Shown here: one piece after another, positions 53,986 through 62,727 of the stretch
How the letters are laid out: the number at the start of each line of letters is the position of its first letter
Numbering within the stretch: position 1 is the first letter of the stretch
NCBI RefSeq assembly: GCF_029892425.1
Contig: NZ_JARXWB010000003.1
Coordinates: 248,001-312,000 of the forward strand
Direction of reading: 5' to 3'
Source of the DNA: Bradyrhizobium sp. BR13661
GTDB lineage: Bacteria > Pseudomonadota > Alphaproteobacteria > Rhizobiales > Xanthobacteraceae
Length of the DNA stretch: 64,000 nucleotides
Notes under the pieces: generated by a model
Told to the model about the DNA's origin: nothing
Database searches by the model: none
What the model saw: the letters and a program-made list of their open reading frames with translations, nothing else
Program-made: the position numbers and the translations under genes

Positions 53986-54093
53986 TCTATGGGAAAGACT
54001 TGGTACGGTGAAACGCGACAGTCGTCCACCGCTTCTCCAAACTCTCCAAACTGTTTCCATTCCGGCCGACGAGCAGGGCATCTCCGCGGGCAC

Positions 54094-54401
54094 TGAATTT
54101 GTCGTGTTTGACGTCGAGGGTGCCGGTCGGGCATCTCAATATGCTACGATATGTGGTTCCCGGAAACGACCCGGTAGACGGCGGCGATGGCCGCGGAGGT
54201 GATCCTGCACCCGACGATGACGGACACAATCGATGGGGTGCCGAGCTGTCAATCGCAAGGGTCTCCGCAGCATGAACCGGTGGTACTTCTTCGGCATGAC
54301 GGTTGTGGCGAGCCGAGGCGCACCTGTTCTCCGGCCCGAGCGAGCCGGACCCGCAGGCTTCGTACCACTACCCCATCAGTCACAAGTCCATGGAGGTTCC
54401 C
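54094..54401. other. Junction between the cut hutU and the decarboxylase operon
   Basis: About 300 bp. It contains no hutU remainder and no recognised gene. It must hold the promoter for the plus-strand decarboxylase operon. The recombination point is probably at or just right of 53985. Confidence 0.5.
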
Positions 54402-57206
54402 ATGGCTCGCAGGCAACGGCGCAATCACGAAACCTCGCTCAATCGAGGACACAGCGTCTGGGAACTGCGAGGCGATAGTTGGATATCTCTCGCGGACGAC
54501 CTGAGCCGGATGAGCGAGTTGCCGCGTGACGGCGCCGAGTTCGCCGAGCGCAAGGAACGGGTCCACAAAACCCTTTCGATCCTGCGGCCGATTGAAAGCT
54601 ATTGGGCCTTCCCCGGCAGGAAGCTTTTCGAGGAGGTCGTGCAGTGGTTCGAGACGGGAGATCTGCACCGCACGCACACGGCGGTGCGTCACATCAACAG
54701 GATGCTTGCCAATCGCTCCTACCGTCACCAGTCGCTGTCCCTCAATTCCGACTCGGAAGGCCCGTCGGCGATCGAGACAGATGAGGAAGCACAGGCCCAG
54801 ATCAGCAAGCCCTATTTCGAGGTCCTGATTGTCGACGAGATGTCGGACGAGGAAGAGGAGGCCCTACGACGGCGGGTGCAGCGCAAGCAGCGACCGGACG
54901 ACGCCTTCATCTTCGACATCGTCATCGTGCCCAGCTTCGAGGACGCGCTGATCGCGACGCTGTTTAACTTCAATCTGCAGGCCTGCGTCATCCGCCACGG
55001 CTTTCCGTTCCGTTCCGAATACGAGCTCGACCTCTTGTGGAAGTTCCTCGATGATCTTGACGAGCATATCGAGCGCAAACCGGAATCGGAGCGCGGGCCG
55101 CTTCTCGGCCGCAAGATATCCGAGCTTCGTCCCGAGCTCGATCTCTATCTCGTCACCGACCTCAAGGCCGAGGAGGTCGCGGTCAAGGTCGGCGGCGTGT
55201 TCCGGCGCGTGTTTTTCCGCGAGGAGGACCACACCGAGCTCTATATGTCGATCATGCGCGGGGTCCAACAACGCTATCGTACTCCGTTCTTCTCGGCGTT
55301 GAAGGAATACTCCAAACAGCCGACTGGTGTCTTCCACGCTCTGCCGATCGCGCGCGCGAAATCGATCCTCAACTCCAACTGGATTCAGGACGTCGCCCAG
55401 TTCTACGGAACGAACCTTTTCATGGCCGAGACATCGGCTACCGCAGGCGGGCTCGATTCGCTGCTCGAACCCGTCGGCCCGCTAAAAAGCGCCCAGGAAG
55501 CGGCGGCACGCGCCTTTGGCGCCAAGCGGACGTACTTCGTCACCAACGGCACCTCGACCGCCAACAAAGTGGTCGTCCAGGCGCTGGTGAAGCCTGGCGA
55601 TATCGTGCTGATCGACCGCAACTGCCACAAATCCCACCATTACGGGATGGTGCTCAGCGGGGCCCAGGTTGCCTATCTCGACTCATATCCGCTCGACAGC
55701 TGCTCGATGTATGGTGCCGTGCCGATTACCGAGCTCAAGCGCGTCTTGCTCGCCTATCGTCGCGCCGGTTATCTGGCGCGCGTGAAGATGGTGCTCCTGA
55801 CGAACTGCACCTTCGACGGCATCGTTTACGATGTCGAGAGGGTGATGGAAGAGTGCTTGGCCATTAAGCCCGACTTGATCTTCCTCTGGGACGAAGCCTG
55901 GTTCGCATTCGCCCGGTTCCATCCCACCTATCGCCGGCGCACCGCGATGGCTGCGGCGTCCCGACTGTTCGAGCGGTTCACGGATCCCGCCTACGCGAGG
56001 AAATACGCCGATTTCGCGAAGGACCTGGATATTGAGCAGTGCGACGATGACACGAAGTTGCTCGAGAGCAGACTGCTCCCCGATCCGGCCAGGGCGCATG
56101 TGCGCGTCTATGCTACTCATTCGACCCACAAGACGCTGACCGCTCTGCGCCAGGGCTCGATGATCCACGTCTGGGACCAAGATTTCCGAGACAAGACGGA
56201 AGAGGCCTTCCACGAGGCCTACATGACCCATACCTCGACCTCGCCAAACTATCAAATCCTCGCCTCGCTCGATTTCGGCCGCAGACAGGTGGAGCTCGAA
56301 GGTTACGAACTGGTTCAGCGGCAGATTGAACTCGCCATGACATTGCGCGAGCAGATCGCGACCCACCCTCTCCTCAAAAAGCACTTCCATTTCCAGAACG
56401 TGGACGAACTCGTCCCGGCGGCTTATCGCGCTTCCGGAATCGAGAGCAACTACGAGCCGGCAACAGGCTGGGCCAATATGGAGACCGCGTGGCGGACTGA
56501 CGAGTTCGCGCTCGACCCTACCCGTCTGACGCTCTTCATCGGCAAGACCGGCATCGACGGAGACACCTTCAAGAACAAGTACTTGATGGACAAGTACGGT
56601 ATTCAGATCAACAAGACGTCGCGAAACACCGTGCTTTTCATCACCAATATCGGCACTACCAGATCGTCCGTCGCCTATCTCATCGAAGCTCTGGTGCAAA
56701 TTGCTAGGGAGATCGAAAGCAGTATAGCCGATCTCAGTGCGATCGAGCGGAAAATCCACGAGAAGCGCGTGCGCTCGCTGACGGAAGATCTTCCGCCGCT
56801 CCCTGACTTCTCGCATTTCCATCCCGCGTTCCGCCAGAGCGCCGCCGGCAACTTCGCCGCAACACCCGACGGCAACATCCGCAGGGCGTTCTTCCTCTCC
56901 TATGACGAAGAGAATTGCGAATATCTAACCCTCGCCGAAGTGCGGCGAGCCCTCGCCGCAGGACGGGAACTCGTCTCGGCGCTCTTCGTCATCCCGTACC
57001 CTCCGGGCTTTCCGATCCTCGTTCCGGGACAGGCGATTAGCGCGGACATCCTGACGTTTGTGGAAGCTCTCGACGTCCGCGAAATCCACGGATACCGACC
57101 CGAGATCGGCCTCCGGATATTCGCTGAGAAAGTGCTGCTGGCCGTCATCCAGCCCGGCGCCCCCGAAAACGTGAACGAGCAGCCCGCCATCCAAGTCGAC
57201 GCCTAA
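54402..57206 (+). CDS. Orn/Lys/Arg decarboxylase-type PLP enzyme
   Basis: About 934 residues from ATG 54402 (GGAGG at 54393-54397); an open frame to 54303 is not needed. The N terminus (about 1-140) is a family-unlike charged region. A response-regulator-like wing domain follows (FEVLIVDEMSDEEEEALRRR, DAFIFDIVIVPSF). The PLP fold then has FVTNGTSTANKVVVQALVKPG, DRNCHKSHHYGMVLSGA, FLWDEAWFAFARFHP and ATHSTHKTLTALRQGS with Lys577 as Schiff-base lysine. It probably decarboxylates ornithine, lysine, arginine or a related amino acid. It is much longer than the 710-750-residue enterobacterial enzymes. It is followed by an ATP-grasp ligase (33 bp). Confidence 0.88.
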   Translation: MARRQRRNHETSLNRGHSVWELRGDSWISLADDLSRMSELPRDGAEFAERKERVHKTLSILRPIESYWAFPGRKLFEEVVQWFETGDLHRTHTAVRHINRMLANRSYRHQSLSLNSDSEGPSAIETDEEAQAQISKPYFEVLIVDEMSDEEEEALRRRVQRKQRPDDAFIFDIVIVPSFEDALIATLFNFNLQACVIRHGFPFRSEYELDLLWKFLDDLDEHIERKPESERGPLLGRKISELRPELDLYLVTDLKAEEVAVKVGGVFRRVFFREEDHTELYMSIMRGVQQRYRTPFFSALKEYSKQPTGVFHALPIARAKSILNSNWIQDVAQFYGTNLFMAETSATAGGLDSLLEPVGPLKSAQEAAARAFGAKRTYFVTNGTSTANKVVVQALVKPGDIVLIDRNCHKSHHYGMVLSGAQVAYLDSYPLDSCSMYGAVPITELKRVLLAYRRAGYLARVKMVLLTNCTFDGIVYDVERVMEECLAIKPDLIFLWDEAWFAFARFHPTYRRRTAMAAASRLFERFTDPAYARKYADFAKDLDIEQCDDDTKLLESRLLPDPARAHVRVYATHSTHKTLTALRQGSMIHVWDQDFRDKTEEAFHEAYMTHTSTSPNYQILASLDFGRRQVELEGYELVQRQIELAMTLREQIATHPLLKKHFHFQNVDELVPAAYRASGIESNYEPATGWANMETAWRTDEFALDPTRLTLFIGKTGIDGDTFKNKYLMDKYGIQINKTSRNTVLFITNIGTTRSSVAYLIEALVQIAREIESSIADLSAIERKIHEKRVRSLTEDLPPLPDFSHFHPAFRQSAAGNFAATPDGNIRRAFFLSYDEENCEYLTLAEVRRALAAGRELVSALFVIPYPPGFPILVPGQAISADILTFVEALDVREIHGYRPEIGLRIFAEKVLLAVIQPGAPENVNEQPAIQVDA

Positions 57207-57239
57207 CTCAAGCCCACATGTCACATCCAAGGGGGACAC

Positions 57240-58697
57240 ATGGACATCATCAGAAACATCTCGGATCTTCGGCTGTTCTTCCACCGGAATGAGCGACCGA
57301 TCTATTTCATCAGCGCCACCAACTTTAACCTTCTCGGCATCGATCACTGGGTCAACAGGTTCCAATACATAAATTACATCGACTGCTTCGACGGCCGCCA
57401 CCCGAACGTATTCGTCCCGTCGGAGACGCCGCACCCGGAGTTTGAATCAATTGAGGACATCAACAACTACCTCCTCCAGCACAAAGAGGTCACCGACCTG
57501 ATCAACCGGCGCGGCGGCAAGCCGGTGGCCACGTTCCTGATGTTCGACGAGAAGACCGAAGAATTGGCCCAGGAACTGGGCCTCGAGGTCTGGTTCCCGT
57601 CGGCGAAACTGCGTCAGCGCTGCGACAACAAGATGGAGACCGTCCGCATCGGCAACAAGGCGGGCGTGCCCTCGGTGCCGAATGCTCTCGAGAAGGTGTC
57701 CAGCTGGCAGAACCTGATGAAGATCGCCAATCGGGCGGGTCTCGGCCACGACCTGGTCATCCAAACCGCCTTCGGCGATTCGGGACATACAACGTTCTTC
57801 ATCGCCAACGAGGACGACTTCAACAAGCACAAGGACGAGATCGTCGGCGAAGCCGAAGTCAAGATCATGAAGCGGATCAACTGCCGGGGCGCGACACTCG
57901 AGGCCTGCGCCACGCAGTCGGGAACGCTGGTCGGACCGCTGCTGACCGAGGTCGTCGGCGCCCGCGAACTCACGCCCTACAAGGGCGGCTGGTGCGGGAA
58001 CGAGGTGTTCCTGGGAGCCTTCCCTGACGGCGTGCGTGAGAAGGCTCGCGACATGGCGTTCCGTTTCGGTACCCAGCTCCTGGAGGAAGGATATCGGGGC
58101 TATTTCGACCTCGACTTTCTCATCGATCAGGACACGGGCGAGGTCTATCTGGGCGAGCTCAACCCACGTATCTGCGGCGCGAGCTCGATGACCAACCATG
58201 CGGCCTTCGCCTATGCGGACGCCCCGCTCTTCCTCTTCCATCTCCTTGAATTTTCGGGCGTTCCCTTCGAACTGAACGTTGCGGAGCTGAACGAGCGCTG
58301 GGCTAGGCCGGAATTCATCGATTCGTGGTCGCAGGTCGTCCTCAAATACACGGCGACCAATGTCGACCATGTGACCCACGCGCCGCCTTCCGGCATGTAC
58401 CGCATCAATGAGGATGGCTCGGCGGTCTCGTATCATCGCTTCGACACCAACCGACGTGCGATCGATTCCGAGCGCGAGGGCTTCTTCCTGCGGATCACCG
58501 GCGCCGGGGATTATCGCTACGAGGGCGCGGATCTCGGTATCCTAATCCTGCGCGGGCGAGCGATGGACGACCAGTTTCGCCTCAATGAAAGAGTCCATAA
58601 CTGGATCCGCGGCATCAGGCAGTACTACGGCGCTGCGCCTCTGGTCGCAGCTCAAATTGAAACGGCCCCGCAGGCGGGCTCCTTCAAGATCCTTTGA
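57240..58697 (+). CDS. ATP-grasp family ligase
   Basis: 485 residues with the ribosome-binding site AAGGGGG just before the ATG. The N-terminal domain (about 1-120) is a pre-ATP-grasp Rossmann-like unit. The ATP-grasp core spans about 130-340: GNKAGVPSVPNALEKVSSW, LVIQTAFGDSGHTTFFI (ATP-binding loop), VKIMKRINCRGATLEACATQ and YFDLDFLIDQDTGEVYLGEL-NPR (metal-binding Glu/Asn). A C-terminal domain (about 350-485) is unfamiliar. ATP-grasp enzymes join a carboxylate to an amine or thiol through an acyl phosphate. Between a decarboxylase and an Ntn-hydrolase it may ligate the diamine product to an acid. Confidence 0.85.
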   Translation: MDIIRNISDLRLFFHRNERPIYFISATNFNLLGIDHWVNRFQYINYIDCFDGRHPNVFVPSETPHPEFESIEDINNYLLQHKEVTDLINRRGGKPVATFLMFDEKTEELAQELGLEVWFPSAKLRQRCDNKMETVRIGNKAGVPSVPNALEKVSSWQNLMKIANRAGLGHDLVIQTAFGDSGHTTFFIANEDDFNKHKDEIVGEAEVKIMKRINCRGATLEACATQSGTLVGPLLTEVVGARELTPYKGGWCGNEVFLGAFPDGVREKARDMAFRFGTQLLEEGYRGYFDLDFLIDQDTGEVYLGELNPRICGASSMTNHAAFAYADAPLFLFHLLEFSGVPFELNVAELNERWARPEFIDSWSQVVLKYTATNVDHVTHAPPSGMYRINEDGSAVSYHRFDTNRRAIDSEREGFFLRITGAGDYRYEGADLGILILRGRAMDDQFRLNERVHNWIRGIRQYYGAAPLVAAQIETAPQAGSFKIL

Positions 58698-58710
58698 GCG
58701 ATTGTTAGCC

Positions 58711-59724
58711 GTGCAGTGCACATTCTCAGCGATCGTCGAAGACCACGCTGGCCCGAAGTGGCAAGGGCTCTTCAAGCACCATTGGAGCGGTTACCGCAGC
58801 TGGTTTCTCAGAAGCGCGGTCACCGAGCGTCCGAGCTATCTCGCCTGCCGGCGAGCGGTCGCTCAGCACATGCCCGAATGGCTGCCCGTCTGGGAAGCCT
58901 TGAGTGAATTGGCAGGCGGCGGCGACATCGAGGCCCGCTTCCTGTCCATGTGGAGTCCGCCGGCCTATATCGCTGGCTGTACGCAGACTATATGGGCGAG
59001 GAACGGTGTTTCCTCACTTGTTCGCAACTACGATTATCCTCCGAGCCTCTTGGAGGGAGCATGGCTCGCCACGCGCTGGACCGGACAGCGCGTCGTCGCG
59101 CTGAGCGATTGCCTTTGCGGGGTTCTCGACGGGATGAACGAATCCGGCCTCGCCGTCTCGCTTAGTTTCGGAGGGCGGCAGAACACGGGACCGGGCTTCG
59201 GAATTCCGGTCGTCTTGCGTTACATCCTCGAGGTCTGTCGCACGACGAAGGAAGCGGCAGCCGTGCTCGCGCGCGTCCCGATCCATATGACCTACAGCGT
59301 CACGCTACTCGATCGTCAGGGAGGGTCTGTGATGGTTTTCGTCGCTCCCGACCGGGAGGCGGAGATTCTGCCGGCGCGGCCGGTCGCCAACCATCAGCAC
59401 TCAATCGAATGGCCCGAGCACGCCAAGGCCACCCGCTCCCAAGAGCGGGAACGACAACTCTGCAAAGTCATGAGCGAGGCGAAGTCGATGGAAGATCTGC
59501 TTCAGTCCATGTTGCGTCCGCCGCTATACCAGACGGCCTACCAGCGCGGCTTCGGTACGCTCTACACGGCCGTCTACACGCCGATGGAAGATGCGGTCCA
59601 ACTCATCTGGCCGTCATACCGCTGGCGCCAGACGATCGACGATTTTCAGGAGGGCTCCCACACGGTCTCGTTTGCCGCCCGCCCTCCCGAAGCCGGCGTG
59701 CGGCGCGCGGTGGTCCCCAAATGA
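58711..59724 (+). CDS. C45 family autoproteolytic acyltransferase/hydrolase (Ntn fold)
   Basis: About 337 residues from GTG 58711, 13 bases after the ATP-grasp stop. The frame is open to ATG 58585, inside the upstream gene, which is a second possible start. YIAGCTQTIWARNGVSSLV followed by RNYDYPP is the AAT-like cleavage site: Gly-Cys-Thr as in fungal acyl-CoA:6-APA acyltransferase, with Cys90 (GTG numbering) becoming the N-terminal nucleophile. DCLCGVLDGMNESGLAVSLS is a further C45 block. Such enzymes cleave or transfer acyl groups on amides. It is the third gene of the decarboxylase operon. Confidence 0.83.
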   Translation: MQCTFSAIVEDHAGPKWQGLFKHHWSGYRSWFLRSAVTERPSYLACRRAVAQHMPEWLPVWEALSELAGGGDIEARFLSMWSPPAYIAGCTQTIWARNGVSSLVRNYDYPPSLLEGAWLATRWTGQRVVALSDCLCGVLDGMNESGLAVSLSFGGRQNTGPGFGIPVVLRYILEVCRTTKEAAAVLARVPIHMTYSVTLLDRQGGSVMVFVAPDREAEILPARPVANHQHSIEWPEHAKATRSQERERQLCKVMSEAKSMEDLLQSMLRPPLYQTAYQRGFGTLYTAVYTPMEDAVQLIWPSYRWRQTIDDFQEGSHTVSFAARPPEAGVRRAVVPK

Positions 59725-59961
59725 AACCGGAGCATCGAACGTGAATGCCGTCGTTCAACCGAGGAAAAATCGATCACAGTTAACGTCCTTGTTGAAATGA
59801 CGGGTTTTGTGACGCTTGCTCCGTTTACCTTCGTACGTATTCGGATCAAGTTACGATGGACGTGTCGGCCTCTATGCGAGCGTCGCCGCCCAGTTGTTCA
59901 TTACGTCTGGCCGCGTGTATTCTTTCGCTCCTGCTTGGTGGAGGCGGCATGGTTGATATCG
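59725..59961. other. Gene-free stretch after the C45 gene
   Basis: About 240 bp. Several short overlapping frames, none with family features. No terminator hairpin with a T-run was seen. Confidence 0.4.
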
Positions 59962-60330
59962 TTTCCCTTTGCGCCCCATCCGTTGTTGCTGCCGGACTCC
60001 GGGTACTCCGTTCGCCGGCTGTTCAATGCGGCCTGTCGCGTTGCCGATGTCGAACCCAATATTCTGCTCGAGATCCCGCCGCACGCATTGCTTGGCGCTC
60101 GCAGAGGCCGGGCAAGGGGGTGGCCATCATTCCGTCCGTACTGCGGACCGATCTGCACAGGCTGAAAATCGTTCGCGTCGTGCACCGGCGAAAAACCCTG
60201 CGGGACCGCCATGTCATCCAATGGGACAAGCGGCGTCCTATGCCCAGCTATGCTCAAGACTTTTGCGCGTCGCTCGCCGCCTATATGCGTGAGGCGTCCT
60301 TCGTCGCGGTAGCGGGCCAACCATCCCGTC
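59962..60330 (+). pseudogene. LysR-type regulator, C-terminal effector-domain fragment, frameshifted
   Basis: In one frame LLLPDSGYSVRRLFNAACRV and ADVEPNILLE match the middle of a LysR substrate-binding domain. In the next frame the reading continues as GVAIIPSVLRTDLHRLKIVR, VVHRRKTLRDRHVIQWDK and SYAQDFCASLAAYMREA, the typical end of such a domain. At least one indel separates the two (near 60080), and the DNA-binding N terminus is absent. It is a decayed remnant with no intact regulated neighbour identified. Confidence 0.72.
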
Positions 60331-60666
60331 TGCTTAGAGCCGATTGTCAAGGGCAACAGCATGGTTTTGAGCGTTGTACGACGTCGTCGGGTGCCTGTGT
60401 TCTCTGGGTGCTCATGCGGCACTTGATGGGGTCAGCTGGGTGCGGAGCGGCTCGGTTGAAATCGCAGTCGGTCGAAGGATCGGCCGCGCTACAGAATCGG
60501 CGCCATCATCCACTCCCTCCGTCGGGCGCCGCTCCCGCCTGGGAGCTCGTTTCGGCCTCCTGTCTAGTAGTATCTGCGGCAGCGCCAGCCGGAAAGGCCG
60601 GTTCTGGCCCGCGGGCGACCAACGGGACGTCGAGGCTACGACAGGACATCAGCGCTTCGCGGCGGG
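60331..60666. other. Gene-free stretch before the lut genes
   Basis: About 335 bp with no recognised gene or terminator. It lies at the point where the gene style changes from Bradyrhizobium-like to GC-richer lut/pnt DNA. Confidence 0.4.
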
Positions 60667-61314
60667 TCATGGCGTCGCGAGTACGATGTGCAGGTATTTT
60701 GGCCCGTGCGCACCCAGCACCAGGCTGCCCTCGATGTCGGTGGTGCCGCTGGCGCCGGTGATGATGTTCACGTTGCGCGGCGCCCTCTCGCCGGCGGCTG
60801 CTGCGGCGTAGTCTTCGAGGTGGGCGACGATCGTCCTTGCGTGCAGCAGCACCAAGTGGTGCAAGGGCAGAAAGTTGGCCAGGATCGGCGTCTCGGCACC
60901 CGAGTGAAAGACCAGCGACCCGGTTTCTGCGATGCCCCAGCACGCGACGCCCACCACCACCGCTTCGTCAGACGCGACCGACGGGTGCAGTTCGAAGCCG
61001 GTCCAGTCCAGCGCCCTCAACTCCGCGGCGGGCTGCAGTGCGATGGCCGGCCGCAGGCCGCAGGCGTCGAGGTAGCGGCGCACGGCGCCGGGCAGATCGA
61101 CCGCGCTGCCGATCCGGTCGACGGTAGCGGCCACCTTCGGTGTCGTGGCCCGCGCGGCGAAGACCGCAGGCAGATCGGCCGATGCGAGGATCGGCCGTAT
61201 CGAGGGCAGGTCAGCCAGCAGCGCCGCGGCGTCGCGCCCCACCTGGGCGGCATCGACACTGCGCGTGCCCAACCCGGCACGCACGGCTTCCAGGATGTTG
61301 TCGCGAACGCTCAT
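60667..61314 (-). CDS. lutC: Lactate utilisation protein C (LUD domain)
   Basis: 215 residues. MSVRDNILEAVRAGLG at the start and a LUD domain: ACWGIAETGSLVFHSG, LLHARTIVAHLEDYAA, NVNIITGASGTTDIEGSLVL and GAHGPKYLHIVL. LutC is the third component of the LutABC iron-sulfur L-lactate oxidase; it is soluble and has no cluster motif. The ATG overlaps the lutB stop by four bases, so lutB and lutC are translationally coupled on the minus strand. Confidence 0.9.
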   Translation of the reverse strand: MSVRDNILEAVRAGLGTRSVDAAQVGRDAAALLADLPSIRPILASADLPAVFAARATTPKVAATVDRIGSAVDLPGAVRRYLDACGLRPAIALQPAAELRALDWTGFELHPSVASDEAVVVGVACWGIAETGSLVFHSGAETPILANFLPLHHLVLLHARTIVAHLEDYAAAAAGERAPRNVNIITGASGTTDIEGSLVLGAHGPKYLHIVLATP

Positions 61315-62723
61315 GGCCGCCCCCGCGCGCCGTCGCGCATCATCGCCATGAAGGTGCGCTTCGCCGGCGCCGGGAAGTCGCGGTACGCCGTCCAGGCGCC
61401 GATGCCCGGCATGCCGCGGATCCAGCCACCGCGCTTGAACAGCCGCATCGCCCGCACCGCGATGGAAGCGCCCAGGTGGTACAGCCACGGCCGCGACGCG
61501 ACGAAGGTGAAGACGCCGAGCCCGAAGCGCATCGTGGCCGGCTCCAGTCCTTCGCGCCACGAGCGGTCGCGCCAGCCGCGCAGCAGTGTCGGCAGCGGAA
61601 TGTCCACCGGGCACACCTCCTGGCACTTGCCGTTCAGCGTGCAGGCGTGCACGGGCTCGCGCGAACTCTCCAGGCCGTCGAAGACCGGTGTCAGCACCGC
61701 GCCCATCGGGCCCGGGTAGGTCCCACCGTAAGCGTGGCCGCCGAGTTGGCGGAACACGACGCAGTGGTTCATGCAGGCGCCGCAACGGATGCAGCGCAGC
61801 ATGTCTTTGAGGCCCTCCTTCAGCATGCGCGTGCGGCCGTTGTCGACGAGCACGATGTGGAACTCCTCGGGCCCGTCACGGTCGCCCGGCTGCTTCGGGC
61901 CGCAGTGGAAGGTGGTGTATTGCGTGATGTCGGCGCCGGTGGCCGAGCGCACCAGCAGCCGCAGCATCGCGAATGCGTGCGCCATCGTCGGCACCAGCTT
62001 TTCGATGCCGGCGGTGACGATGTGCACGCGCGGCGGCGTCGTCGATAATTCGGCGTTGCCTTCGTTGGTGACGGTGCAGGTGGAGCCGGTGTCGGCGACG
62101 AGGAAGTTCGCGCCCGAGATAGAGACGTCGGCCGACAGGAACTTGTCGCGCAGCTCGCGCCGAGCGCTGTCGACCATCGCCTCGATGGTCTCGTCGGTGT
62201 GCGGCGCGCGATGCAGCTTCTTGAACATCTCGGACACCTGCTCGCGCGTGCGGTGCATCGCCGGCCAGACGATGTGGGAGGGCGTGTCGCCACCAAGCTG
62301 GACGATGTGCTCTGCGAGGTCGGTTTCGATGCGCTCGATGCCGGCTTCATCGAGCGCATGCGGCAGCCCGATCTCCTCGCCGAGCATCGACTTCACGCGC
62401 GTTACCCGTCGGGCCCCGGCCTGGCGGCACAGCTCGACGACGATGCGCGAGGCATCGCCGGCGGTCGCCGCCCAGTGCACGGTGGCTCCTGACGCGATGG
62501 CGTTGCGTTCGAACTCGACCAGGTAGTGGTCCATGTGATCGATGACGTGGCTCTTGATGCGCTTGCCGCGCTCGCGCGCCGCTTCGAACTGCGGGAAGTC
62601 GACCAGCGCCGCCGCACGCTTGCGTTCGGCGGTGCCGGTGGTGCGACCGATGGCGACCTTCAGCGTCGGGTCGGCGAGCGCGGCGTCAACGCGGGCCTTG
62701 AACGTCATGGGGGCTGTAGGCAT
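61311..62723 (-). CDS. lutB: Lactate utilisation iron-sulfur protein B
   Basis: 470 residues. The N-terminal LUD-like domain includes RVKSMLGEEIGLPHALDEAG, ETDLAEHIVQLGGDTPSHIV and SADVSISGANFLVADTGS. A ferredoxin-like segment follows with two 4Fe-4S motifs: CIRCGACMNHC and CTLNGKCQEVCP. The C terminus has membrane-near helices (GLGVFTFVASRPWLYHLG). LutABC oxidises L-lactate to pyruvate. It lies four bases after lutA and overlaps lutC. Confidence 0.93.
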   Translation of the reverse strand: MPTAPMTFKARVDAALADPTLKVAIGRTTGTAERKRAAALVDFPQFEAARERGKRIKSHVIDHMDHYLVEFERNAIASGATVHWAATAGDASRIVVELCRQAGARRVTRVKSMLGEEIGLPHALDEAGIERIETDLAEHIVQLGGDTPSHIVWPAMHRTREQVSEMFKKLHRAPHTDETIEAMVDSARRELRDKFLSADVSISGANFLVADTGSTCTVTNEGNAELSTTPPRVHIVTAGIEKLVPTMAHAFAMLRLLVRSATGADITQYTTFHCGPKQPGDRDGPEEFHIVLVDNGRTRMLKEGLKDMLRCIRCGACMNHCVVFRQLGGHAYGGTYPGPMGAVLTPVFDGLESSREPVHACTLNGKCQEVCPVDIPLPTLLRGWRDRSWREGLEPATMRFGLGVFTFVASRPWLYHLGASIAVRAMRLFKRGGWIRGMPGIGAWTAYRDFPAPAKRTFMAMMRDGARGRP

Positions 62724-62727
62724 CGGA

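Noticed and set aside
59856-60761. 301-codon open frame on the plus strand
   Set aside because: Only its middle matches a LysR domain; both ends are unrelated and it runs into the antisense of lutC.
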